In this document: in pieces, positions 38,692 to 48,114 of the stretch
How positions within the stretch are numbered: the stretch's first letter is position 1
Layout: each line of letters opens with the position of its first letter
Origin: an uncultured Mucilaginibacter sp.
Lineage (GTDB): Bacteria > Bacteroidota > Bacteroidia > Sphingobacteriales > Sphingobacteriaceae
Length of the DNA stretch: 64,000 nt
Assembly: GCA_903891475.1 (NCBI GenBank)
Contig: CAITEP010000016.1
Location: 1-64,000, forward strand
Direction of reading: 5' to 3'
The notes under the pieces: model-generated
The model's input: only the letters and a program-made list of their open reading frames with translations
What the model was told of the DNA's origin: nothing
Database searches by the model: none
Program-made: the position numbers and the translations under genes

Positions 38692-38727
38692 TTTGTTGCT
38701 ATAAATTGCGGCTTTTTATTATTTTTG
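38692..38727 (+). promoter_or_regulatory. Promoter of frr
   Basis: TTG (38696-38698, within ttttgttg) is followed after 21 bases by TATTTTTG (38720-38727), matching the Bacteroidota consensus. The frr ATG is 18 bases downstream. Confidence 0.7.
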
Positions 38728-38744
38728 TCGGAAAATCTATTCCA

Positions 38745-39308
38745 ATGAGCGAACTCATTAAAAAACAAGTTACCGATGCCCGTGCCGCTATGGAGAAGGC
38801 TATTGAACATTGCGATAACGAATTAAACAAAATCCGTGCAGGCAAGGCTAGTCCTAGCATGCTCGATGATATTTATGTTGATTACTATGGCTCACCAACC
38901 CCACTTAACCAAGTTGGTAGTGTAAACACACCCGATGCACGCACCATTGTAGTACAACCTTGGGAAAAATCATTGCTAAACGCCATTGAAAAGGCCATAA
39001 TGGAGGCTAATTTGGGTGTTAACCCACAAAACGATGGGGTAATTATCCGCATCAATGTACCGCCATTAACCGAAGAGCGCCGCCGCGACTTGGTTAAAAA
39101 AGCAAAAGGCGAAGCCGAAAGTGGAAAAATTGCCGTGCGCAATATCCGTAAGGATGCCAACGAAAAAATCCGCAAATTAAAATCTGAAGGTGTAAGCGAA
39201 GACGAAATGAAAGTAGGCGAAGCCGAAATTCAAAAACTGACGGATGCTTATATTATTAAAGTAGACCAGTTAATTGATGCCAAAGAAAAAGACATTATGA
39301 CTGTTTAA
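38745..39308 (+). CDS. frr: Ribosome recycling factor
   Basis: The start is the ATG at 38745 (MSELIKKQVTDARAAMEK), giving 187 residues, the normal size; the longer frame runs into the promoter. RRF with EF-G splits the ribosome after termination. Conserved segments are ELNKIRAGKASPSMLDDIYVDYYG, TPLNQVG and PLTEERRRDLVKKAK. It is divergent from the rplM operon and ends in a strong terminator. Confidence 0.98.
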   Translation: MSELIKKQVTDARAAMEKAIEHCDNELNKIRAGKASPSMLDDIYVDYYGSPTPLNQVGSVNTPDARTIVVQPWEKSLLNAIEKAIMEANLGVNPQNDGVIIRINVPPLTEERRRDLVKKAKGEAESGKIAVRNIRKDANEKIRKLKSEGVSEDEMKVGEAEIQKLTDAYIIKVDQLIDAKEKDIMTV

Positions 39309-39317
39309 TATAACATA

Positions 39318-39371
39318 AGCTTAACAAAAAAACCATTTTAACCTTTGTTGAAATGGTTTTTTTGTTAAGCT
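39318..39371 (+). terminator. Long terminator hairpin after frr
   Basis: The arms 39318-39338 and 39351-39371 are exact 21-base reverse complements with a 12-base loop. The stem itself contains a run of seven A and seven T, so the hairpin could terminate from both directions, though only frr reads into it. Confidence 0.85.
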
Positions 39372-39455
39372 ACATCCGGTGTTTAATAGAATCGCCTTTT
39401 GGGCATCAATGCTATTTTGTTATTTTAGCAACCTGTATATCTTCGTAAATTTTAA

Positions 39456-40430
39456 ATGAATAAAGCGCCCCTAATAACAATTACCCGTAGCCTAGTTTTG
39501 TTATTCGTATTCTTGTTGTTATTTGCGGCGAGGTGCAATAAGGGATATCGAGCAATTGACGATGAAAGAAAAAGAAAGGCCGCTATTGCCCTCCGCACAA
39601 AAAACCTGATAAAACAAATTAAGGGCATTCGATATACTGAAGTAAAACGTGTGTTCGACGATGGTTTATCTTTTACTTCGGTAGGCTTTCAACTAATACC
39701 CGAATGGCGCATTTCTTTCCCCTCGCTCGATTCTGTAAATATATACAGCCCTAAGAAAAAACGGTTTCTGAATGGCCCGGTAGTATTCGACCATGACTCT
39801 ATTTTCAACGTTGCCTGGGCTTGGCTTAAGCTCGTCCACCTAAGTAAGGATAGTTTAAAGTTTCAGGTTTTGCATGTCACCAATCAGGTTATTAATGATG
39901 AGAAGGTGCATGTTTACATGACGCTTTATGCGAATGATTATATCACTAATAAATTGCATGCCGATACCGCCAACTTTTGGAAACCTACTAAAAGAGATAC
40001 GCTTTATATTAAAAATCTGGTGGCAAAAGCGAATGCTGATCCAGAAAACGCGTTTGCTGGTACAGAACCTGCAGAATTGATACCCAGAAGTCCGCTTATA
40101 ACGGTTGAAAAAGAAAAAGTACCAGATAACGACCCTAATGGCGGCAAAATTTATGATGAATATTTATTACCTACCTTTAATATAACCATCCATAAAGCTT
40201 ATCAAGACTTTAATCATTTTTTCACGGTTTATGTGAATGAAAAAGGAAATTTGATTTTCAGAAAATCAAACGAAGCCATGATGCCCGAATTTGCAAAATC
40301 AACTATTGAAGTTATGAAAGGTATTACCGATGGCTACCTAAAATTATACCTCAATGCAAAACCAGGCAAAACTCTCGGCATACCCCATACCAGCATTGTA
40401 TTATTAAATGTAACCGGATATAAAAAGTAG
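39456..40430 (+). CDS. Hypothetical exported protein, 324 aa
   Basis: I do not recognise the family. The N-terminus (residues ~8-27) is hydrophobic and ends in FAARC, which may be a lipoprotein signal, although arginine before the cysteine is unusual. The rest is mixed and soluble, with SVGFQLIPEWRISFPSLDSV near residue 75 and two beta-rich stretches; the C-terminus (TFNITIHKAYQDFNHFFTVYV) looks like an extracytoplasmic beta domain. It is 147 bases after frr, beyond the terminator. Confidence 0.75.
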   Translation: MNKAPLITITRSLVLLFVFLLLFAARCNKGYRAIDDERKRKAAIALRTKNLIKQIKGIRYTEVKRVFDDGLSFTSVGFQLIPEWRISFPSLDSVNIYSPKKKRFLNGPVVFDHDSIFNVAWAWLKLVHLSKDSLKFQVLHVTNQVINDEKVHVYMTLYANDYITNKLHADTANFWKPTKRDTLYIKNLVAKANADPENAFAGTEPAELIPRSPLITVEKEKVPDNDPNGGKIYDEYLLPTFNITIHKAYQDFNHFFTVYVNEKGNLIFRKSNEAMMPEFAKSTIEVMKGITDGYLKLYLNAKPGKTLGIPHTSIVLLNVTGYKK

Positions 40431-40474
40431 TTTATTTTAAACTATTTTTGATTAACAATTAAAACAAACTTATT

Positions 40475-40702
40475 ATGATTTGGCATATTTTATTAGGAGG
40501 CCTTGCCGGATTTTTGGCGGGCAAAATAATAAGGGGTAGGGGTTATGGTATTTTGGTTGATATTTTATTAGGGTTAGCTGGTAGTTGGGTAGGCGATATG
40601 GTATTTATGCATTTTCATGTTTACTACATGGGATACTTTTTAACCTCGCTGGTGGGTGCCATTATTTTGGTGGTGATAGGGCGCATCATTAGTAGCTTGT
40701 AA
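40475..40702 (+). CDS. GlsB/YeaQ/YmgE family small membrane protein
   Basis: The 75-residue protein has three hydrophobic helices and the glycine-rich pattern of the transglycosylase-associated (GlsB/YeaQ) family: GGLAGFLAGKIIRGRGYG, followed by ILLGLAGSWVGD and a C-terminal VGAIILVVIGRII. These proteins are linked to general stress in other bacteria; the molecular role is unknown. It follows the hypothetical gene at 39456 by 44 bases. Confidence 0.88.
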   Translation: MIWHILLGGLAGFLAGKIIRGRGYGILVDILLGLAGSWVGDMVFMHFHVYYMGYFLTSLVGAIILVVIGRIISSL

Positions 40703-40850
40703 CCAAATTATTTTTGTTAATTGGTGAAACTTTATAAATAAAATGTAGTTTTACCCTAACACTTGTGCTCGAAATTCAATGCACTACTTTATAAAACCAA
40801 TTAGGTATAAACCTGTATTTATACCAACTCAAAAATACCTGAATTAAATA

Positions 40851-41846
40851 ATGAATTACTTAGCAAACGTACACCGTTACCAAAGTATGGAATACCGCCG
40901 CTGCGGTAATAGTGGCTTAAAACTTCCGGCAATATCATTGGGCTTATGGCATAACTTTGGCCAAATTGATAGTCTGCAAAATGCCCGCGATATTTTAAGA
41001 TTGGCTTTTGATAGTGGGATAACCCATTTTGACCTTGCCAACAATTATGGGCCACCGCATGGTAGTGCCGAGGAAACTTTTGGCACTATTTATAAAGATG
41101 ATTTTAAAACCTATCGCGATGAATTGATTATTTCATCAAAAGCGGGTTATGGCATGTGGGAGGGCCCTTACGGCGATTGGGGTTCGAAAAAATATTTGGT
41201 AGCCAGTTTAGACCAAAGCTTAAAGCGTATGGGATTGGATTATGTTGATATCTTTTATCACCACCGTCCCGACCCTGAAACACCTTTGGAAGAAACCATG
41301 ACTACTTTGGATTTAATGGTTCGCCAAGGTAAAGCCTTGTATGTAGGCATATCAAGCTACCAACCAGCCGAAGCGGCAAAGGCTTTCGAAATTTTGAAAC
41401 AATTAGGTACGCCTTGCTTAATCCATCAACCTAAATATTCCATGTTTGACAGATGGGTAGAAGGTGGTTTATTAGATGTTTTGGAAGAAAATGGCGTGGG
41501 CTGCATTCCATTTTCGCCATTGGCACAAGGGGTGCTTACCAATAAATATCTAAAAGGCATTCCAGAAGATTCTAGAGCGGCTTCACATAGAGGTAATGGT
41601 GCCATCGAGGAAAATCAAATTTCAGAAAGTACCATCAATAAAGTGCGTCAGCTAAATGAAATCGCGGTAAGTCGCGGTCAGGAGCTGGCTCAAATGGCAC
41701 TTTCTTGGATTTTGAAAGATAAGCGCATTACCTCGGTTTTAATAGGAGCCAGTAAACCGGCACAGGTTACCAACTCCATTCGTTGTTTGGATAACATTAA
41801 TTTTACCAGCGATGAATTGAACAGGATTAACGAAATTTTAAAATAA
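40851..41846 (+). CDS. yghZ: Aldo/keto reductase, YghZ-type (glyceraldehyde 3-phosphate reductase)
   Basis: The 331-residue TIM-barrel protein closely follows E. coli YghZ, which reduces L-glyceraldehyde 3-phosphate and other aldehydes with NADPH. The catalytic tetrad is visible: Asp and Tyr in FDLANNYGPPHGSAEE, Lys in IISSKAGYGMWEGPYGDWG, and His in DIFYHHRPDPETPLEET. The NADPH-site segment near the C-terminus (ITSVLIGASKPAQV) is intact. It stands alone, ends in a terminator, and is followed by an exported VOC protein gene. Confidence 0.92.
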   Translation: MNYLANVHRYQSMEYRRCGNSGLKLPAISLGLWHNFGQIDSLQNARDILRLAFDSGITHFDLANNYGPPHGSAEETFGTIYKDDFKTYRDELIISSKAGYGMWEGPYGDWGSKKYLVASLDQSLKRMGLDYVDIFYHHRPDPETPLEETMTTLDLMVRQGKALYVGISSYQPAEAAKAFEILKQLGTPCLIHQPKYSMFDRWVEGGLLDVLEENGVGCIPFSPLAQGVLTNKYLKGIPEDSRAASHRGNGAIEENQISESTINKVRQLNEIAVSRGQELAQMALSWILKDKRITSVLIGASKPAQVTNSIRCLDNINFTSDELNRINEILK

Positions 41847-41854
41847 ACAGCAAC

Positions 41855-41890
41855 AAAGACCACCTTATTAATTAGTGGTCTTTATTATTT
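41855..41890 (+). terminator. Intrinsic terminator after the aldo/keto reductase gene
   Basis: A 9-bp perfect stem (aaagaccac at 41855-41863, gtggtcttt at 41875-41883) is followed by a T-rich tail. Confidence 0.88.
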
Positions 41891-41931
41891 AAACAGGTTA
41901 TTAAATCTAATATTAACATCAATACAACGTC

Positions 41932-42378
41932 ATGAAAAAGATATTTGCAGCCACCATTCTTTGCTTTTTAATTTATGGAGCCGCCAAGGCGCAAACCACC
42001 GTTATGGCCGACCATGTGGCTTTATACGTAAAGGATTTAAAGAAAAGCGCCGACTTTTATCGTGATGTGATGTTGCTGAAAGAAATTCCAGAACCTTTTC
42101 ATGATGGTAAGCATGTATGGTTACGCACGGGGGAGCATAATCAACTACACCTTATTTTAGGCGCAGCCGCGGTTGTTGATCATGATATCAATTCGCATTT
42201 TGCTTACCATGTAGAAAACCTTGCAGCTTTTACAAAGCACCTTGATGAGATGCATGTAAAATACGGTAACTGGAAGCAAGATTCCACTAATCCTCAGCTT
42301 AGACCCGATGGGGTAAAACAAGTTTACTTACGGGATCCTGATAATGTTTGGATTGAAGTAAATGATGATAAATTTTAA
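41932..42378 (+). CDS. Exported VOC-superfamily (glyoxalase-like) protein
   Basis: The 148-residue protein has a signal peptide (cleaved near AKAQ, residue 21) and one complete vicinal-oxygen-chelate domain. Metal-ligand positions are filled: H in ADHVALYV, H in NQLHLIL, H in FAYHVEN and E in VWIEVND. VOC enzymes are usually cytoplasmic, so a periplasmic location is unusual. The reaction (lyase, dioxygenase or resistance protein) cannot be deduced. It converges with the DUF6702 gene, two bases apart. Confidence 0.88.
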   Translation: MKKIFAATILCFLIYGAAKAQTTVMADHVALYVKDLKKSADFYRDVMLLKEIPEPFHDGKHVWLRTGEHNQLHLILGAAAVVDHDINSHFAYHVENLAAFTKHLDEMHVKYGNWKQDSTNPQLRPDGVKQVYLRDPDNVWIEVNDDKF

Positions 42379-42380
42379 TA

Positions 42381-42905
42381 TCAAAATATCTGCTCTACTT
42401 TTTTATTAGGATAATCGAGCTTTTCGCTTTTGCGGGTGCCGTTTACGGTGATATGAACTATATTAATTTGGTCGTCGAACTGGTTTTGCAATAAGCCATC
42501 ATTTAACTCTACTTTCTTAATATTGTTTATTACCTCCGATTCCAAAAAAACATCGGCCGATTCTTTATTTATTTCAAAGCCCAGATATGTCAATGGGGTT
42601 GCCTTGCCATCGGTTTTTAATTGCAGGTTCTGTTGTAAATAGCTTTTTACCAAGGCATCCATAGCTGTATGCATGGCTGGGCTGTTCAAATCAATTTTAC
42701 TGTGATATTGCTTCACCAAGGCGGCCTCAAAATCATCCGTAAAAATGGTACAGGTAACTTCCCATTTATGGTCTTGTTTATTGTATTCAATATTTGCAGT
42801 ACTTACATGTATTGGGTGAAAGTTTAAAATTTGCGGATTGTTTCCCAAAAACAGATTGAAAATAAAACTTCCAAACCATAAGGCATTCCCTATTAAATTT
42901 AACAT
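42381..42905 (-). CDS. DUF6702 family protein
   Basis: The 174-residue protein has a short hydrophobic N-terminus (residues ~4-22) and the DUF6702 pattern: FHPIHVSTANIEYN followed by KWEVTCTIFTDDFEAAL and a C-terminal beta-rich part. The family is extracytoplasmic and of unknown function. It is divergent from the HupE gene with 64 bases between; the M1 peptidase follows HupE. These three families recur together in Bacteroidota. Confidence 0.82.
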   Translation of the reverse strand: MLNLIGNALWFGSFIFNLFLGNNPQILNFHPIHVSTANIEYNKQDHKWEVTCTIFTDDFEAALVKQYHSKIDLNSPAMHTAMDALVKSYLQQNLQLKTDGKATPLTYLGFEINKESADVFLESEVINNIKKVELNDGLLQNQFDDQINIVHITVNGTRKSEKLDYPNKKVEQIF

Positions 42906-42969
42906 ATTGCGGTTAATGTTTTTATGATTGTTTAAAACGCTTTAAATTTAAAGTTTTATATACGGTAAC

Positions 42970-43548
42970 ATGCAGGACTTTGCTTTTTATTTCAAATTAG
43001 GTTGGCAACATATTATTAGCAAAGATGCATTGGATCATCAATTGTTTATTCTGGCATTGGCCTGTGTTTATACAATTCATGATTTAAGGCGGGTTTTGAT
43101 TTTGGTTACCGCTTTTACCATTGGGCATTCCTTAACATTGGCCTTAAGTGTTTATGATGTCATCAGGTTTTCGAGTAAATGGGTGGAATTTTTAATACCA
43201 TGCACCATTTTTATTACCGCTATCAATAATTTAATTCAAATTAAATCGGCAGCTAAAAGTGCTAAAATAAATTACTACCTTGCATTGTGCTTTGGCTTAA
43301 TACATGGTATGGGTTTTGCCAATGCCATACGCATTATGCTGGCGCACGATCAAACCATTGCTTTGGGGCTTTTTGGTTTTAATATTGGGTTAGAAATGGG
43401 GCAAACTTTTGTTGTTTCCATTATTTTAGGTATTGGCTTTTTGTTTATAAACCCGCTTAAAATATCCCGCCGAGATTGGGTTTTCTTCCTTTCATCAGGG
43501 GTTTTTGCATTATCCGTTAAAATGGCGCTGGAAAGATTGCCATTTTAA
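42970..43548 (+). CDS. HupE/UreJ family membrane protein
   Basis: The 192-residue protein has about six membrane helices. HDLRRVLILVTAFTIGHSLTLAL and LCFGLIHGMGFANAI contain the conserved histidines of the HupE/UreJ family, which in Proteobacteria is linked to nickel or cobalt uptake for hydrogenase or urease. No nickel enzyme gene is visible here, so a metal role for this copy is inference. It is followed by the M1 peptidase gene after 135 bases. Confidence 0.88.
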   Translation: MQDFAFYFKLGWQHIISKDALDHQLFILALACVYTIHDLRRVLILVTAFTIGHSLTLALSVYDVIRFSSKWVEFLIPCTIFITAINNLIQIKSAAKSAKINYYLALCFGLIHGMGFANAIRIMLAHDQTIALGLFGFNIGLEMGQTFVVSIILGIGFLFINPLKISRRDWVFFLSSGVFALSVKMALERLPF

Positions 43549-43683
43549 ATTTTAATAAATTATAGGATTGTTCATTAAGAAAAGGCAAATTCCTATTTAG
43601 TTACATAGGTCTATAATCGTTTTAATAATCATACACCTATGCATTGTTTTAAAACTAACTACAATAATTTATAAATAACTGAC

Positions 43684-46065
43684 ATGAAAAAAGTTTTTAC
43701 AGCGTTTATGATCACTATTGCGATGGGTGATATGGCTGTCGGGCAGGACATTCAAAACAACCCGGGCAGCAACCATGGTAATAAGTTTGAGCAACTAGGT
43801 ACCATTTTAAGTACCCCTAATGAGCAGCGTACGGCAAGCGGCGCCCCCGGAGCCAAATATTGGCAACAACGTGCCGATTACGACATTAAATGCAGTTTAG
43901 ACGAAAAGGATCAATCGTTAACTGGTGCCGAAACGATTACTTATTACAACAACTCGCCCGATCCATTGGATTATATATGGCTTCAGTTGGATGAAAACGA
44001 GCATAATAACCTCAATAATGCTAATTACCAAAATAGCAGCACACTTCCAAAAATTGGTGTAGCCTCTGCCATTGATAGGGCTGCCATTACTGATAAGGAT
44101 AATGGTTATGGAGATAAAATAGTAAGCATTACCGATGCATTAGGCAAAGCCCTGCCATATACCATAAATAAAACCATGATGCGGGTTGATTTGGCTACCC
44201 CTTTAAAACCAGGACAAAAATTTGTTTTCAATATTAAATGGACTTATAAAATTAGCGATAGGTTAGCCGTTGGTGGTCGTGGTGGTTATGAGTATTTTCC
44301 GGGTGATGGAAACTATATTTTTACCATGACACAGTGGTATCCACGCCTATGCGTTTATAGCGATTTTCAAGGTTGGCAAAACCATCAGTTTACCAGTCGT
44401 GGCGAGTTTGCTTTAACTTTTGGTAATTTTAAAGTAGAAATGACTGTACCAGCCGACCATGTAATTGGAGCAACTGGAGAATGTACCAACTACCCTGTTG
44501 TTTTATCACCTACCGAATTGGCTAGGTACAATAAGGCAAAAACAGCTAAAGAACCGATACAAATTGTAAACTTAGACGAGGCAAAGAAAAAGGAAGGCGC
44601 GCCAAGTACCGCGAAAAAAACTTGGGTGTTTTCGGCAACCAATGTACGTGACTTTGCCTGGACATCCTCTCGTAAATTTGTTTGGGACGGTATGGGGCAA
44701 GATGTTGAGGGTAAAAACATTATGTGTATGAGCTATTATGGTAAAGAAGCTTATGGCTTATACAGCAAATATTCAACCAAACTGGTGGCGCATACCATCA
44801 AAACCTATTCAAGCTTTACTATTCCTTATACCTATCCTGTGGCTCAAAGCGTGGAAGCGTCAAACGGGATGGAGTATCCGATGATTTGTTTCAACTATGG
44901 ACGAACCCTAGCTGATGGCACTTATAGTGAAAGCACTAAAAATGGTATGATAGGTGTAATTATCCACGAAGTTGGTCATAACTTTTTCCCGATGATTGTG
45001 AATAGTGATGAAAGGCAATGGAGCTGGATGGACGAAGGTTTAAATTCATTTGTTGAATATTTGACCGAAGAACTTTGGGACAATAAATATCCTGTTAAAA
45101 AGGGTGCGGCTTATACTCAAATTGACTACATGAAGTTGCCTAAAAATGAGTTGGAGCCAATTATGACCAATTCTGAAAATATTGTAAGGTTTGGCCCGAA
45201 CGCTTATACCAAGCCAGCTACTGGCTTGAATATTTTACGCGAAACCATTATGGGGCGCAAATTATTCGATTTTGCCTTTAAAGAATATGCACGCAGATGG
45301 GCGTTTAAGCACCCAACCCCTGCCGATTTTTTCAGAACCATGGGCGATGCCAGTGGCGAGAACCTAGATTGGTTTTGGAGAGGTTGGTTTTATGGTACCG
45401 ACCCCTGCGATATTTCGCTTGATTCGGTTAAAGTAGCCAAAGCAGATTTTAATGGAACATTGCCATCAGCTAGTCGTCGCCAAAGTAAGGTAGACGCTCC
45501 AATGGTGAATAGTTACGAGGATATTTCGAAAATAAGAAACCGTGAGGATAAAGACATTCATTTTTATGTTGATAGGGATACCTCAGTTCGTGATTTTTAT
45601 TGGAAATACGACAGAGGCTTAGCTTCTGTTGATACAGGTAAATATTCGGAATTGGTTAAAGGCAAAACACCAACCACAGCACTTGAACCACTTACCGATG
45701 AGGAAAGCAAAAAATACGCTGGCAAGAATTTTTATGAACTAAACTTTACCAATAAGGGCGGTTTGGTAATGCCAATTATTGTACAATTTACTTTTAAAGA
45801 CAGTACAACTTTTGTTGATAGAATTCCGGCACAAATATGGAGACTAAACGAAAAGCATGTTTCAAAGTTTTATGCGCTCGATAAAGAAGTTGCCTATATA
45901 AAACTCGATCCGTTTAGAGAAACTTGCGATATTGATGAGACAAATAACTACTGGGGTAAATCACCCGAACCTTCAAAGTTCGCTTTGTTTAAACAAAAAA
46001 CGGGCGCAGGTAGAGGGCAATCAACAGGTGTAAACCCGATGCAGGTTGCCAGTGGAGGTAAGTAA
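43684..46065 (+). CDS. M1 family metallopeptidase, exported
   Basis: The 793-residue protein has a signal peptide (cleaved near VGQ, residue 21) and the M1 signature HEVGH (near residue 428) followed after exactly 18 residues by the third zinc ligand glutamate in MDEGLNSF. The exopeptidase substrate-binding motif appears as NGMEYPM in place of GAMEN. It is likely a periplasmic or surface aminopeptidase. Domain order is the N-terminal beta-domain, catalytic thermolysin-like domain (~280-600) and a C-terminal beta-domain. It ends in a clear terminator. Confidence 0.95.
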   Translation: MKKVFTAFMITIAMGDMAVGQDIQNNPGSNHGNKFEQLGTILSTPNEQRTASGAPGAKYWQQRADYDIKCSLDEKDQSLTGAETITYYNNSPDPLDYIWLQLDENEHNNLNNANYQNSSTLPKIGVASAIDRAAITDKDNGYGDKIVSITDALGKALPYTINKTMMRVDLATPLKPGQKFVFNIKWTYKISDRLAVGGRGGYEYFPGDGNYIFTMTQWYPRLCVYSDFQGWQNHQFTSRGEFALTFGNFKVEMTVPADHVIGATGECTNYPVVLSPTELARYNKAKTAKEPIQIVNLDEAKKKEGAPSTAKKTWVFSATNVRDFAWTSSRKFVWDGMGQDVEGKNIMCMSYYGKEAYGLYSKYSTKLVAHTIKTYSSFTIPYTYPVAQSVEASNGMEYPMICFNYGRTLADGTYSESTKNGMIGVIIHEVGHNFFPMIVNSDERQWSWMDEGLNSFVEYLTEELWDNKYPVKKGAAYTQIDYMKLPKNELEPIMTNSENIVRFGPNAYTKPATGLNILRETIMGRKLFDFAFKEYARRWAFKHPTPADFFRTMGDASGENLDWFWRGWFYGTDPCDISLDSVKVAKADFNGTLPSASRRQSKVDAPMVNSYEDISKIRNREDKDIHFYVDRDTSVRDFYWKYDRGLASVDTGKYSELVKGKTPTTALEPLTDEESKKYAGKNFYELNFTNKGGLVMPIIVQFTFKDSTTFVDRIPAQIWRLNEKHVSKFYALDKEVAYIKLDPFRETCDIDETNNYWGKSPEPSKFALFKQKTGAGRGQSTGVNPMQVASGGK

Positions 46066-46079
46066 AATAAGAATAATAC

Positions 46080-46118
46080 AAAAAGAGGTTATCTTATAAA
46101 GGTAACCTCTTTTTGTAT
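46080..46118 (+). terminator. Intrinsic terminator after the M1 peptidase gene
   Basis: A 12-bp stem (46080-46091 with 46103-46114, aaaaagaggtta/taacctcttttt) is followed by a T-rich stretch. Confidence 0.9.
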
Positions 46119-46313
46119 TTTATTTATATTCATACCATGCTTATATTCTTCAATTATTTACACTATTCTTCATTTTATTAATCACTTTATATTTAGACCT
46201 TTTTTTTGTAAAATTAATTTTTATATAATTATTAGCCACTAAAAATAAAAGGAGTATGTATCGGTTTGAAATAATATATTTTTTAAATACTTAGCTACTT
46301 TTAATAAAGCCAT

Positions 46314-47435
46314 ATGGTAAAGACAACTTTTACAATTTTTCTTTTATTCATATTTATAAATGCAAATGCTCAAACACTGTTTTCAGTAAGTGGTATTATT
46401 AAAGATAAGAGGGGGGTATTGCCTGGTGCAACAGTTTTCTTGTCAAATACAAAGGCAATTACAGCAACCAATAAAGATGGAGCCTTTGAGCTAAAGGGAA
46501 TAAGCCCTGGTACTTATTTATTGGTAGCTAAATTTATTGGTTATGAAACGGTTACTATCTCGGCAAATGTGATTGATAGGTCAATAGATGTAAACCTGAC
46601 CTTAATTGAAAGTTCTAATCAATTAAAACAAGTAACCATAACTGCTGACCCAAAATGGGAAGAACATTTTCAGGAATTCAAAAAAAGATTTCTTGGAGAA
46701 ACGCCTAATGCAAAAAAATGTGAAATTGAAAATAAAGAAGTCTTACATTTTCATTCCAAATTACAAACGCTAACCGTCAGTGCTGATGAGTTTCTTAAAA
46801 TTAACAACAAAGCATTAGGATATGAGATTAATTACCTTTTAGTATCTTTTGAATTTAACCTCAAAACCGGAATAATAAAATATCAAGGATATCCATCTTT
46901 TCAGGAATTAAAAGCAGATGATGAAAAGCAATCAAATTTATGGAAAAAAAACCGGGAAGCTGCTTATGCAGGTTCTCCTACACACTTAATGAAGTCAATT
47001 TTTGATAGCAAATCCTATAAAGAGGGTTTCAGAATCTATACCTGTGATTATGATGTATTGAATCCAATTACCGACGAAGGACAAGAAAAACCCATTCAGG
47101 TTTTTTCTAAACAACAAGTTTTCCTGGATTCATTAATAAAACAGAATGAAGAAGGCTTTAAAAGTTTATCATTCAAAAAGAGCTTATTAGTTGTATACAC
47201 AAGAGGAATTGAGACTTTTGATTATAAAAACAGTGGCTTTGGATTTCAACGACCATTAGGCATTAGTATGATACCTAAGGGACAATTGTCTATTATTAGT
47301 TTGTTAGAAGATAATCTTACTATTGATTTAAATGGCAACTATAGCCCACCAGATGCTTTATTTTTGAAAGGTTACTTTGCATGGAGGCAAATTGCAGATT
47401 TAACACCCATTGCTCAAAATTTAGGTATTCAATAA
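46314..47435 (+). CDS. Exported carboxypeptidase-regulatory-like domain protein
   Basis: The 373-residue protein has a signal peptide (cleaved near NAQ, residue 20), a carboxypeptidase-like regulatory domain at ~25-105 (VSGIIKDKRGVLPGATVFL, GTYLLVAKFIGYETV) and a C-terminal domain of about 260 residues without a recognised name (DPKWEEHFQEFKKRFLGETP). There is no plug or barrel, so it is not a TonB receptor. Such proteins are common surface proteins in Bacteroidota. It stands alone between an AT-rich 195-base stretch without genes and a convergent acetyltransferase gene. Confidence 0.82.
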   Translation: MVKTTFTIFLLFIFINANAQTLFSVSGIIKDKRGVLPGATVFLSNTKAITATNKDGAFELKGISPGTYLLVAKFIGYETVTISANVIDRSIDVNLTLIESSNQLKQVTITADPKWEEHFQEFKKRFLGETPNAKKCEIENKEVLHFHSKLQTLTVSADEFLKINNKALGYEINYLLVSFEFNLKTGIIKYQGYPSFQELKADDEKQSNLWKKNREAAYAGSPTHLMKSIFDSKSYKEGFRIYTCDYDVLNPITDEGQEKPIQVFSKQQVFLDSLIKQNEEGFKSLSFKKSLLVVYTRGIETFDYKNSGFGFQRPLGISMIPKGQLSIISLLEDNLTIDLNGNYSPPDALFLKGYFAWRQIADLTPIAQNLGIQ

Positions 47436-47497
47436 TAGAAGATTTATCTTTAACAAGAAAACTGTACAATTGCTAACTTAAGGGGACTATATTAGAT

Positions 47498-48013
47498 TTA
47501 AAATTTGCAAATTCCATAAATATGTTCGTTTAAAATTATATCATTTTTTACCATCGCATTTTTTAAAACACCTTCGCATATATAGCCAGCTTTTTCAAGT
47601 ACACGCATAGAGGCGGGGTTATTACCTAAAATATTTGCTTGAATACGGATATAGGTTAGTTCGTTAAAACAATAGTTGGTAAACATTTTTATGGCAGCTG
47701 TCATGATCCCTTTTCCCCAGAATTCTTCTGCAAGCCAATAGCCCAATAGAGGTGTTAGCCGATAAACATCAGTTCGAGGTTCAATGCCAATTACACCCGA
47801 TACTTTTCCATCTATATCAATTGTAAAATTTAAGATTGGCTGTTGGTTTAAGTTTAATGCTATCCAACTACTCGCATCCTGTATCGTATAAGGGCTTGGG
47901 AATCTATCTAATAAAAAATCACTGATTTTATGGTTGTTAGCATTTTTTTGAAGCGAATCCGCATCATTAACTCGCCATCCCCTCAAAATAAATCCATTGC
48001 CTTTTAATTCCAT
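47498..48013 (-). CDS. GNAT family N-acetyltransferase (RimJ/RimL type)
   Basis: The 171-residue protein has LKGNGFILRGWRVNDADSL at the N-terminus, ILGYWLAEEFWGKGIMTAA with the acetyl-CoA-binding Q/R-x-x-G-x-G/A pattern (WGKGIM) near residue 95, and the C-terminal NPASMRVLEKAGY signature of the ribosomal-protein-acetyltransferase-like group. The substrate is unknown; many members acetylate small molecules or proteins other than ribosomal ones. Confidence 0.9.
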   Translation of the reverse strand: MELKGNGFILRGWRVNDADSLQKNANNHKISDFLLDRFPSPYTIQDASSWIALNLNQQPILNFTIDIDGKVSGVIGIEPRTDVYRLTPLLGYWLAEEFWGKGIMTAAIKMFTNYCFNELTYIRIQANILGNNPASMRVLEKAGYICEGVLKNAMVKNDIILNEHIYGICKF

Positions 48014-48114
48014 AATTATCGGTGATATTTAAACCGAAATTTAGTTAAAATATATTTTTAATAACGATTTTTTCCTAAGTGTTTATCAAAAACTCATAGC
48101 ATCATTATTTATTT

